This document shows positions 51,781 through 58,971 of a DNA stretch of 64,000 bases, piece by piece. The notes under the pieces are model-generated. The model ran no database searches. It saw only the letters and a program-made list of their open reading frames with translations, and was not told the DNA's origin. The stretch comes from Ulva prolifera (Eukaryota; Chlorophyta; Ulvophyceae; Ulvales; Ulvaceae). The DNA is taken from assembly GCA_023078555.1 (NCBI GenBank), contig CM041199.1, positions 9,367,315-9,431,314 of the forward strand, read 5' to 3'. The position numbers and the translations under genes are program-made. Each line of letters opens with the position of its first letter. Position 1 is the stretch's first letter.

Positions 51781-52022
51781 CCTGAGCGGCGCTGCCCGCC
51801 CGCCCGGGCTGATTGGCGGTCGTCGCTGCGTGCGCTCGCGGCCTCGTCCGCTCTGTGGTCGTTGCGGCTCTGGCGTGCCGTGCTTCGCCGCTGCAGCGAC
51901 ATGTCTTGCCCAGCGTCTGCGTGAGGCCCGCCGTTGCGGCGCGGCCGGGGGGATTTGGGTAGGCTGTGGGTGGGGGTGGGCGTGTGGGTGTTGTTGTGGG
52001 TATGGGGTGGGAGGCTTGTGTG
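51781..52022 (+). mobile_element. Older 5'-truncated non-LTR element, left piece
   Basis: GC-rich then GT-rich sequence in plus orientation. One frame from 51,781 (reading PERRCPPARADWRSSLRAL and on, stopping at about 51,924) may be the last coding residues of a relative of the complete element; that is weak. The piece is interrupted at 52,022 by the complete element and continues at 57,436. The original copy was about 418 bp (target duplication counted once). Confidence 0.6.
52007..52022 (+). other. Target-site duplication of complete non-LTR element, 3' side
   Basis: gtgggaggcttgtgtg, identical to 57,436-57,451. On the minus strand it starts CACACA directly after the element's terminal TGTAA. 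Confidence 0.75.
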
Positions 52023-52584
52023 TTACAAAGGAAAAAGCCGGAGGGGCAGGTAGCACCGCCAGGACCAAAAGGGAGAGCGTAAGAAACTTAATGCGCACGC
52101 AGCAGGAGAGCCACAGCCAACGCCAAGGCACAACGAGCACACACACACCCCCACGCTCCCACACACTACCACACGAACCACTCACTGACACCCGACCCAC
52201 GCACCCACGCACCCGCACGCGGCCCAGACCCGACCCCCAACACACACACCCACACGCCAACACGCTACACGACCCCGCCGCCCGCGCGGCAGCAGCAGCC
52301 CCATGCAGCGGCCTGGCCGGCGCCGGCCCCACACGGAAGCCGCCGGGGGCCCCCAGGACCCCCGCCCCAACGCCCCGATCAGGCCAGCCCCGGGCGCCGG
52401 AACAACACACACGGGGGCGCCCCCATCCACGGACCCACCCGGAACGGAGCACGCCCGAGGCGCGCCGTGTTCGGGGGCCGGGGCACACGGCCGCGGCAGC
52501 ACACGCCGCCTACCAGCGCGTCCGAGCCTCGGACGGCGCCCGGCCCGCGAGAGAGCGACGAGGACGCCGCGGGCGGCTCGCCGC
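52023..52584 (-). promoter_or_regulatory. GT-rich 3' UTR ending in TGTAA
   Basis: On the minus strand the 3' UTR is strongly GT-rich and ends cggtgctacctgcc...cctttgtaa. The tail from cggtgctacctgcc on is shared with the older copy. It is therefore the likely RT recognition region. The terminal UGUAA doubles as a green-algal-type poly(A) signal. Confidence 0.55.
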
Positions 52585-55500
52585 TCAGGCCGGATGGCCA
52601 GTGAGCGGCGAGAGATCATCACATGGGACCGCAAGTCCCGTCAGTACCGCCTTGCCCGCGTGACGCGCCATCAGCGGGGCAGCGGCGTGAACCTGGCGTG
52701 CAACGGCGCGGCAGAGCGTCGTGGAGATGTCGCGCATCGCATTCTCCAGGAAGCGCCGCCGAGAGACCGCGCCCGCCCCTGCAGCCACATCAGCGAGCCT
52801 GTTCAGGAATGCGAACGCCGCCGGGCCCACGCGCCCGTATGTTTCATGCGACAGCGGGACCAAGCTGAGCCCTCCGACTCCCGAGCGGCCGTACTTGTCG
52901 CGTTTCCGCCGGTCGGCGGCGTCCGCCGAGGCGCCGTCGCGCAGCGCAGCCGCGCGAACGTTGGAACCTGCAAGCGGGTGAGTGACACACACGTCGCCGA
53001 TCACCGGCGAGCCCGGAAAGAACGCGAGTATGTCGCCCCGCTGGGCGCCTACGCGTGACCTGGGGAGGATGGCTGGTGGGGCGTCATGCGCGGGGCTCGC
53101 GTGCGGCTGTCCGACGCAAGGCGCGCGGGCGGCTGCCTGCACACAGGGGAGGTCCCCTGCGGCCGCTGCGGGGCCTGCTGGGGCCGGCGATGCCGGGGTT
53201 GGGCCGGTCACCTCGACGTCATCCGTCAACACGACAGCAGCTGCGTAGGTGGTGGGAATGGGGACCTGGGCGCCAAGAGTGGTTGCGGGCGCGGCCGAGG
53301 CCAGGGAGGCTGAGGGATCGGGGGGGGCTGCTGTGGAAGAGGTTGGATGCGGTGCCGCGGGGCACGCATCGGGGGACGCCGGGGGGTTCCGAGGGCTGAG
53401 GACGGCGGCGCTGAGCACAGCCGCGCCGAGCACGGCGGCGGCGTCATCGCGCGCGGGCGTGGCGGAGGCGTCGCTGCAGAGGGGGGGCCAAGCCTGGGCG
53501 CCAAGAGGGGCTGAGGGCGCGGCCGGGGCTTTGGCGGGCGGGGAGGTGGCAGAGGGTGACGCGGTGCCGGCCGTGGAGGGAGCTGCGAGACCTTGACCGA
53601 GGCCCTTTGGGAGCCTGCTCAGGTGCGGCTCCACCGCCGATGTGATGCCGCTGCGCGCGATCACGCGCCTCCACGTCTCGACGAGCAGGTTGTGACGTGC
53701 GACGACCGTTCCCCAGAGAGAAGCGCAGACCAGCGAGTGCGTGCCCGCCTCCCCGCTTCGCCCGCATGGGCAGTCTCCATCATCGGCGAGGCGCGGGAGG
53801 AGGGATTCCCCGAGCCGCAGCCGAGTGTACACGCCGAACTCCATGTCGGACAGACCCGTGACCGGTCCGGGAAACGCTGTGAGCCATGCCGACGCGAGGG
53901 CCCCCATGCAGCTGCGCAGGCGGGCCATGGCCGCGCGTGCTTCTGCTGCCAGATGGGGTGAAGGCCCGTCGGCGGCCGCGCCGAGCTCCGCAAAGACCTC
54001 GGCTTTGCGAGCGTCAGCCTCGGCGCGCGCGAGCAGGCTCTGCAGCTGTGTCAACCTCACCTTTGATGCGTTGTCCTTCGCCCAAGCCGCGACGCCGGCG
54101 GGGCACTCGGCTACGCCGGGGATGGCGGCGCCCCATGCCAGGCGCAGCCGGTCCAGCGTCAGTTGCATCTCGACGGCCGCCCCACCGCGGAACGGCTGGC
54201 CGCGCTCCACCCCCCCGGCCAGTGCGAGATGGGCCAGCGCTGCAGAGGACAGACGCGCCGCGTCTGCTGTGTCCTCACAGTAATGTCGGAGCCCCATCCC
54301 TCCGTGGCGGTGGGGCAGGGTCGCCTGTACGACTTGGGCAGGAGTGAGGGCGGACACGCCCATGATGCTGCGGAGGCCGCGGAGCGTGGCGCGCTCAACG
54401 GCAGGCAGGTGGTCCCGGATCGCACCCCACGGCGAGTTCCGGAGAAGATGCGCGTCCCGGTGCTGGAGGCAGTGGTGTAGGATTGACCACTGCGCCTGCG
54501 CCGGCAGCGGCAGCTCCATCAGCCTGTCGACCAGGTCCGCCGTGAGCTGGGTGCGCTGCTGCACAAATGTCCCGACGAACGCCGGCGTGCCAAGCGGGGT
54601 GCCGCACACGACGATCCCGTCCGCCGCAACTGTGGCCTGCAGCTGTGCCGCCACATGGCGCGCTTTCTCCGGGTCAGCGCAGTACACAACTGTCTTGCCC
54701 CGGTTGCATTCGTGCCGCGTGAGGATCGCATTGGCGGCGGACACCACACTGTCTGCTTTGCCCTGCACGTAGGTGTCATCGTGGCAAGATATCACCAGGG
54801 TATCTGGGGCCTGCCGCTGCGCTTCCTGCAGGGTGGGGAGGTATGTGAGCGCGAACAGGAGTGGCCCCAGAGGGTCCCCCTGGCGCACACCCGCCTCACT
54901 GCGGAGCTCCGCGATGGAGCCATCCGGGCGCTGGGCGAGAAGCGGGCTGCTTTGACCGTACACCGTGCGGAAGTACGGGAGCAGCTGTGGGTGGGACTCC
55001 GCCAGCCGCGCCTGCATCGCCTCGCGTGACATCACATTGAACGCGTTCTGCAGATCTGTGGACACTGTGACGGTGTTGGGGTCTGCAAAGTCCGGCCGCA
55101 AGGCATGGCCGGGGATCTCGGCGCCGCCCGGGATGCCCACGCCGATCTGGAGAGGGGCAAGCAGAGCGCCCGCGCCCGGTACGCATGCCAGCGCGCAGAT
55201 GCTTGCCAGGCGGATGAATGCTTCGCCGATCGCGATGGGCCTCGCACCTCCCGATGGCTTTTCGAGCGCAATAAGGCGCGAAGCCAGCAGGTGCTCAGCG
55301 TGAGGGATCCGACCTGCCAGGATGTTGTTGACGAACCGCCGCACAGCTTCGCCTGTGCGCTCATCATGGAGGGCGGCGACACGGATGTGCTCGTACGTCC
55401 ACCCGCTAGGCCCAGCAGCTGTCCCTGTCTTCAGATTGTGGAGGACGGCTTCGAACTGCTCCGCGTCGATCTGGACGGGCTGCGTCTCGGCGTCGCTCAG

Positions 55501-57033
55501 CGGCTGCCTGCCGCGTGCGAGAGTTGGGGCTCGCGGGTGCAGGTCCTCGAGCTTGCGGACCGTGGCCTCGTCGACTTCCATTACGGGGAGTGCGTTGATG
55601 CAGCGCAGGCCACGGGCTGGGTTGCCGTTGCGGCAGTGACGCACCATGCGGGCCGCTGTTGCCTCGTCATCGACTACCTGCGAGGGGGTGCGGCCAGGGT
55701 CGAGACCCGCGGCTTGACCCAGTGTCATCGCTCTGCGGGATCGCTGTCTGCGTTCACCCACACGAGCAATCGTCCGGCGATCCCGTCCTCTGCTGGCTTT
55801 CTTGTCTGCCAGGAGGTCGAGCGGCATGCCGAGCAGCTCGTCGATGCCCGCAAGGATGCTGGGCGCGTGTCCGCGTTCCACCGCGTCATTCGTGGCGTCA
55901 ATGGTGTCGGCCACGGCCCCTACCCATGCTGTCCTGGCCCGCGGCGTCACCGTCTGCGTGAGGTGGCCTCTCCCGATGGCGGACTGCAGCTGGGGTGGGG
56001 CAGGGTCAGGCGTGTGGGGGGGCGGGGGGTCGTCGGCGACGTGGCTGTGCTCTGCAACGTCCCGCATGTGAGAGTCCATCGCCGGTCCGCCGTGGATCTC
56101 GGCGCGCGCGATGTCTGGGGCTATGTCTCCAGGTTCCGGCGGGCGTGCGTGCGCATCCGTTGGCATTGAGGCTGTCCCTGCGTGCAAGGCCCCGGATAGC
56201 GTAGGGGTGCTGGGGCCAGCCTGCTGTGGTAGCGGTGTGCCATGCGAGTGCCATGACGCATGCGTGCGAGCAGCCTTGTGGACGGGCTCAGGAGCTCCTC
56301 GTGTGCCTCCCACCCTCTGAAGTGTGGAACTCTGGTCAAGGCGGGGGCCCCGAATGGCATCTGTCTCAGGCGTACTGCCCTCGAGCTCACAGTCATGCAT
56401 GACGACATCAGAGGGCTCCATGGGCAACGGGGCGTCACCTGAGGGGTCATGGCCGCCAGCCGGGCTGCCCGCGGTCCACTGGTGCACATCATGCGATGTC
56501 AGGACCATGTCATTGCGGGCAGCCGGCTGTTCCAGCGGCCCGGTGGTGCCTCCACTACCGCCCGTGGCCCCAGGGCGCAACGGGCTGGGGTCCCGCGCGC
56601 CCTGGCCGCTGCCCGACGCTCGGTGCACCAAAGCGGCGTCGGAGCGCGTCGGCTCGTGGCGGCAATGATTCCCCCCCGCCTGCTGGGCAAGGGCCGCGGC
56701 TGGAGGGGATCCTGGTGGTCGCTGCTCTTGCTGGTTGGGCCGGCCCTGACCCCCGAGTTGCAGTGGCTGCCCTGGTGGCTGTGGCCTGAGCGGGCAGAGC
56801 GTCAGGTGTCGCAAGTACCCCGCCTCCCTATTGTACGTGGAGAAGGGGAGGCTGCAGTATTCGCAAGGCTTCCAGCCGCGTCTCAGCAGCTGCTCCGGGG
56901 TGTACTTGTGACCGGGATGCTGCTTGCGGCAGTGCTCTGCCACGCGATCTTTGGTTACCTGCCTGTGACATACTGGGCACGGCGTCGACTCCGCGCGCAC
57001 TTTATGCTCCGTGTCACGTTTAGTACCTTTCAT
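52585..57033 (-). CDS. Retrotransposon polyprotein: zinc fingers, reverse transcriptase, RLE endonuclease
   Basis: 1,482 residues, intact from ATG (57,031-57,033) to TGA. The frame is open upstream to 57,183 but has no earlier ATG. N-terminal fingers: C19-C22-H34-H39 and C57-C60-H76-C80, likely for nucleic-acid binding. RT: PSGWTYEHI at 542, RPIAIGEAFIRLA at 598, motif A with D660, GVRQGDPLGPLLFAL at 715, and active-site CHDD at 750-753. The usual first two residues (F/Y-x) are replaced by C-H, but both Asp are kept. Then a CCHC knuckle C1088-C1090-H1099-C1103 and a C-terminal restriction-like endonuclease: RGD with D1334, D1347 in GDVCVTHP, and K1377/K1380-Y1381. Residues about 1,146-1,325 are an Ala/Pro-rich linker splitting the knuckle from the nuclease, longer than I expect for the family. 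The enzyme should nick DNA and copy its RNA by target-primed reverse transcription in the nucleus. Confidence 0.92.
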   Translation of the reverse strand: MKGTKRDTEHKVRAESTPCPVCHRQVTKDRVAEHCRKQHPGHKYTPEQLLRRGWKPCEYCSLPFSTYNREAGYLRHLTLCPLRPQPPGQPLQLGGQGRPNQQEQRPPGSPPAAALAQQAGGNHCRHEPTRSDAALVHRASGSGQGARDPSPLRPGATGGSGGTTGPLEQPAARNDMVLTSHDVHQWTAGSPAGGHDPSGDAPLPMEPSDVVMHDCELEGSTPETDAIRGPRLDQSSTLQRVGGTRGAPEPVHKAARTHASWHSHGTPLPQQAGPSTPTLSGALHAGTASMPTDAHARPPEPGDIAPDIARAEIHGGPAMDSHMRDVAEHSHVADDPPPPHTPDPAPPQLQSAIGRGHLTQTVTPRARTAWVGAVADTIDATNDAVERGHAPSILAGIDELLGMPLDLLADKKASRGRDRRTIARVGERRQRSRRAMTLGQAAGLDPGRTPSQVVDDEATAARMVRHCRNGNPARGLRCINALPVMEVDEATVRKLEDLHPRAPTLARGRQPLSDAETQPVQIDAEQFEAVLHNLKTGTAAGPSGWTYEHIRVAALHDERTGEAVRRFVNNILAGRIPHAEHLLASRLIALEKPSGGARPIAIGEAFIRLASICALACVPGAGALLAPLQIGVGIPGGAEIPGHALRPDFADPNTVTVSTDLQNAFNVMSREAMQARLAESHPQLLPYFRTVYGQSSPLLAQRPDGSIAELRSEAGVRQGDPLGPLLFALTYLPTLQEAQRQAPDTLVISCHDDTYVQGKADSVVSAANAILTRHECNRGKTVVYCADPEKARHVAAQLQATVAADGIVVCGTPLGTPAFVGTFVQQRTQLTADLVDRLMELPLPAQAQWSILHHCLQHRDAHLLRNSPWGAIRDHLPAVERATLRGLRSIMGVSALTPAQVVQATLPHRHGGMGLRHYCEDTADAARLSSAALAHLALAGGVERGQPFRGGAAVEMQLTLDRLRLAWGAAIPGVAECPAGVAAWAKDNASKVRLTQLQSLLARAEADARKAEVFAELGAAADGPSPHLAAEARAAMARLRSCMGALASAWLTAFPGPVTGLSDMEFGVYTRLRLGESLLPRLADDGDCPCGRSGEAGTHSLVCASLWGTVVARHNLLVETWRRVIARSGITSAVEPHLSRLPKGLGQGLAAPSTAGTASPSATSPPAKAPAAPSAPLGAQAWPPLCSDASATPARDDAAAVLGAAVLSAAVLSPRNPPASPDACPAAPHPTSSTAAPPDPSASLASAAPATTLGAQVPIPTTYAAAVVLTDDVEVTGPTPASPAPAGPAAAAGDLPCVQAAARAPCVGQPHASPAHDAPPAILPRSRVGAQRGDILAFFPGSPVIGDVCVTHPLAGSNVRAAALRDGASADAADRRKRDKYGRSGVGGLSLVPLSHETYGRVGPAAFAFLNRLADVAAGAGAVSRRRFLENAMRDISTTLCRAVARQVHAAAPLMARHAGKAVLTGLAVPCDDLSPLTGHPA

Positions 57034-57114
57034 CTCCGCTTCAGGTATGTCGTGCCTAGCGAGGCCGGGCAGCTGACGGAGCGCGGTTGGTGCAGGTGCA
57101 CCCGCAGAAATTCT

Positions 57115-57136
57115 GGGGTCTGGCAGGCCAGACCCC
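57115..57136. repeat. Hairpin in retrotransposon 5' UTR
   Basis: ggggtctggc-ag-gccagacccc, a 10-bp perfect stem with a 2-base loop, 82 bases upstream of the ORF start. A second, smaller one (gagccgg-aag-ccggctc) lies near 57,196. A TATAAAA on the minus strand near 57,172-57,180 may belong to an internal promoter. Confidence 0.55.
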
Positions 57137-57435
57137 GCTGTCGAGGACGGAAAGAAACAAACAAAAACAAATTTTATACACTATTGTAGTCGCCGGAGCC
57201 GGAAGCCGGCTCGGTGAGCAGGCCAGTTCGCGGCTGCGCGCCGTGGATACTGTGAGGCTGCCACAGGCGCGGAACCAGGGACTGGAGACTGCTATCCCTA
57301 CAAACGTGTTTATCAGAAATTACTTTCTAAGTTTGTGTAGCGGAACCTGCCGGTTTGACATCGCGCGGCGAGCGCGACACTATACGCTCAGATACAAACA
57401 AAGAAGGTCCTCGACGGGTTGGTGTGTTGTTGTGT

Positions 57436-57451
57436 GTGGGAGGCTTGTGTG
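57436..57451 (+). other. Target-site duplication of complete non-LTR element, 5' side
   Basis: gtgggaggcttgtgtg, identical to 52,007-52,022. It also belongs to the GT-rich tail of the older element, which shows that the older element was the target. Confidence 0.75.
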
Positions 57452-57627
57452 TGTCCGGGGATGTGTGCTGTTGTGTGTGTTTGTGTGGCTGTGTGGCTGT
57501 GGTTGGCGCGGGTGTTGCCGTTGCGTGGGTGTGTTGGTGTGTGCTGCGTGTGGCTCGTTGCGTGGTGTGAGTTCCTCTGGTTGTTGCTCTCGCGGTGCTA
57601 CCTGCCTTGCTTGCTTTGTCCTTGTAA
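57436..57627 (+). mobile_element. Older 5'-truncated non-LTR element, right piece with 3' end
   Basis: GT-rich stretch, then gcggtgctacctgcc...ctttgtccttgtaa. This matches the 3' end of the complete element read on the minus strand (ggcggtgctacctgcccc...ttcctttgtaa). The shared 3' tail identifies it as the end of a related element in opposite orientation. It ends in TGTAA at 57,623-57,627 with no poly(A) tail and is followed at once by its target duplication. Confidence 0.65.
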
Positions 57628-57639
57628 CACATGTGTAGG
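57628..57639 (+). other. Right target-site duplication of older non-LTR copy
   Basis: cacatgtgtagg directly follows the terminal TGTAA. Its partner is 51,769-51,780, with one mismatch. Confidence 0.65.
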
Positions 57640-57876
57640 TGTGTATATTGACTGACAGCCATACTGCATGCAGCTTGAGCCGGGTGGATCAAGTGTGCTC
57701 AACGGTCAGTTGTGTGGACAGCCACCACCATTGACGTACCGCACAACATCGAAGGCATGTTCACCGGACTGTGCTGCATATATGATCATTCATGTTATGT
57801 ATCACCACCCGTGGCAGTGTCCTACTGTGCTGTAGTGGATGCGACACCATGGACATGCATGCAGGAGCACATGTAG

Positions 57877-58550
57877 CCACAAGAGAACAGCGGCATTGAT
57901 GAGAACGCCACCGGATCCAACAGCAATGTCCTGATTGCAGAAGGATCGCAGCAAGTGCGTGTACATGCTGCCAGCTATTTAATAGACTAAATCTGTGAAC
58001 GTCATAGGATATGACACACCGCTTACACTACCGGCCTGACTGCATTTGGGGTGCAGGTATCAATTGCAGACTTCAAGAAACGCATCGCAGCTCTGAACAA
58101 GAAGTTGAAAGAAGTAGTGGACAATCAAGAAGATGCAGACGATTGCCAAGGCGATGTGAAGCTGCATTGCAAAGAGGCAGAGATTGACTTGCACGCACTG
58201 ATTGCATGTACATACAAGGAGTCTTCTGACCCGTTGAACCTAGCAACGTTGTTCAATGACGTGACCAATAACCCACTGTTATGCGCCCAAACTGGTAGCT
58301 GAGTTGATGTATTGGGGAGTGTGTGTGAATGAATTCATGCCTGCGTGGTTGAACATTGTGTGGGAGGTGCATGTGTAACACTTTGAGCTGACCATTTGGG
58401 ATGTTGTATGTGTTCATTCAAGCAGAGTCCGGCTTGATCAACTGTGAACAAGTCAAGGCTGGCCATGTTATTGCCTTGATCGTGGAGTGGTACGGAATCG
58501 ATTTTGATGACCATAGCCACGCACAAAGCTCCGGCTACACCGTCTTGTGA
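57877..58550 (+). CDS. Small spliced gene of unknown function, 5' end unresolved
   Basis: Phase-consistent model: exon 57,877-57,954, intron 57,955-58,056 (gtgcgt...gtgcag, 102 bp), exon 58,057-58,294, intron 58,295-58,425 (gtagct...aagcag, 131 bp), exon 58,426-58,550 ending in TGA. The first intron is phase 0 and the second phase 1, and both joins keep the frame. It encodes 146 residues: a polar start (PQENSGIDENATGSNSNV), a coiled-coil-like segment (IADFKKRIAALNKKLKEVV, hydrophobic 4-3-4-3 spacing), CQGDVKLHC, and a C-terminal exon with AGHVIALIVEWYGIDFDDH. There is no ATG in the first exon, so at least one upstream exon is missing; none could be fixed in 57,640-57,876. No family recognised. 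It lies 0.4 kb inside the transposon's right end, so it is either an element gene or a captured host fragment. Confidence 0.5.
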
Positions 58551-58761
58551 ACTGTGAAAGCGCAATCATTTCCAATCGTCGTCCCAAACCTTCGCACAGG
58601 TGCTGCAGGGGCCCCGACCAGCCCTCTCCGACTCACCTGCCAACCCTCCTTAAGTCCTTTCCAGATCACTAAGAGCTCACTAGGAGCTCCCCAGCTATCA
58701 CACAAGCCCCGCAGGAGCTCCTCAGCCGCTCACCGAGGGAGAGGACGCATTGCGGAGTTTG

Positions 58762-58917
58762 TAGGGACTCGCACATGACTCCCTAGAACATCATATGCTA
58801 AGGATGTGTCATCCGTGCCCTTACAGAGTCCCCAATCCATCCCTATGCGGCCTTCACGGGGTCACCAGCCCCTCCCTATACGGTCATACACACGTTGCTA
58901 AAGAGTCTATAGGGACC
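58762..58917. repeat. Right subterminal TAGGGA/TCCCTA motif cluster
   Basis: Five copies in both orientations: tagggac (58,762), tccctag (58,780), tccctat (58,840), tccctat (58,873) and tagggacc (58,910). The sequence gtagggactcg at 58,761 is nearly the reverse complement of the left-end cgagtcccctac. The 58,551-58,960 stretch otherwise shows no gene; it has a few gagctc-containing repeats near 58,674-58,723. Confidence 0.55.
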
Positions 58918-58940
58918 ATGTAGTGGCTTTTTAAGCCCCC

Positions 58941-58968
58941 CCTTAGTGAGTGTTCAATCCTGCTAGTG
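58941..58968 (-). repeat. Right terminal inverted repeat of CACTA-like element
   Basis: Read on the minus strand this begins CACTAGCAGGATTGAAC and continues ACTCACTAAGG. It pairs with 43,969-43,996. Confidence 0.85.
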
Positions 58969-58971
58969 GTC
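58969..58971. other. Target-site duplication GTC, right
   Basis: GTC immediately follows CTAGTG at the right transposon end. The next bases, ggcatggttcc, continue the satellite monomer. Confidence 0.8.

Larger units (their letters stand above)
52023..57435 (-). mobile_element. Complete non-LTR retrotransposon with RT and restriction-like endonuclease
   Basis: A 5.4-kb element in minus orientation: about 400 bases of 5' UTR, one ORF (57,033-52,585) and a 560-base GT-rich 3' UTR ending in ctttgtaa. It is bounded by an exact 16-bp direct repeat, gtgggaggcttgtgtg, at 52,007-52,022 and 57,436-57,451. Similarity of the flanks may extend this repeat to about 30 bp with a gap. Domain order (zinc fingers, RT, CCHC knuckle, RLE) is that of the single-ORF, R2-type RLE group of non-LTR elements (R2, R4, NeSL, CRE and relatives). 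The clade cannot be fixed without a tree. The intact ORF and exact flanking repeat suggest a young insertion. Confidence 0.85.
43969..58968. mobile_element. CACTA (EnSpm/CMC)-like DNA transposon, 15,000 bp, inserted in satellite
   Basis: The left end starts CACTAGCAGGACTGAAC and the right end, reverse-complemented, starts CACTAGCAGGATTGAAC. Each end is flanked by the same 3 bp, GTC (43,966-43,968 and 58,969-58,971). Removing the element and one GTC restores an ordinary satellite junction. CACTA-type termini with a 3-bp target duplication are the hallmark of the CACTA/EnSpm superfamily. Both ends also hold repeated TAGGGA/TCCCTA subterminal motifs, as many CACTA elements do. The interior holds a minisatellite, nested retroelements, palindromes and a small spliced gene. 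No CACTA transposase (Transposase_21 type) was recognised, so the copy is probably non-autonomous. The class call rests on terminal structure alone. Confidence 0.82.

Noticed and set aside
51830..56821. Long plus-strand frames opposite the reverse transcriptase (up to about 354 codons)
   Set aside because: GC-rich antisense shadows of the 1,482-codon gene with no family resemblance.
52023..57627. DIRS-like element with inverted terminal repeats
   Set aside because: The inverted similarity at the two sides is better explained by the 3' tail of an older, opposite-orientation relative that was the insertion target. There is no tyrosine recombinase, and an RLE is present.
57419..57640. Threonine/histidine-rich minus-strand protein at 57,327-57,692
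   Set aside because: Translation of the GT-rich 3' UTR of the older retroelement on its antisense strand.
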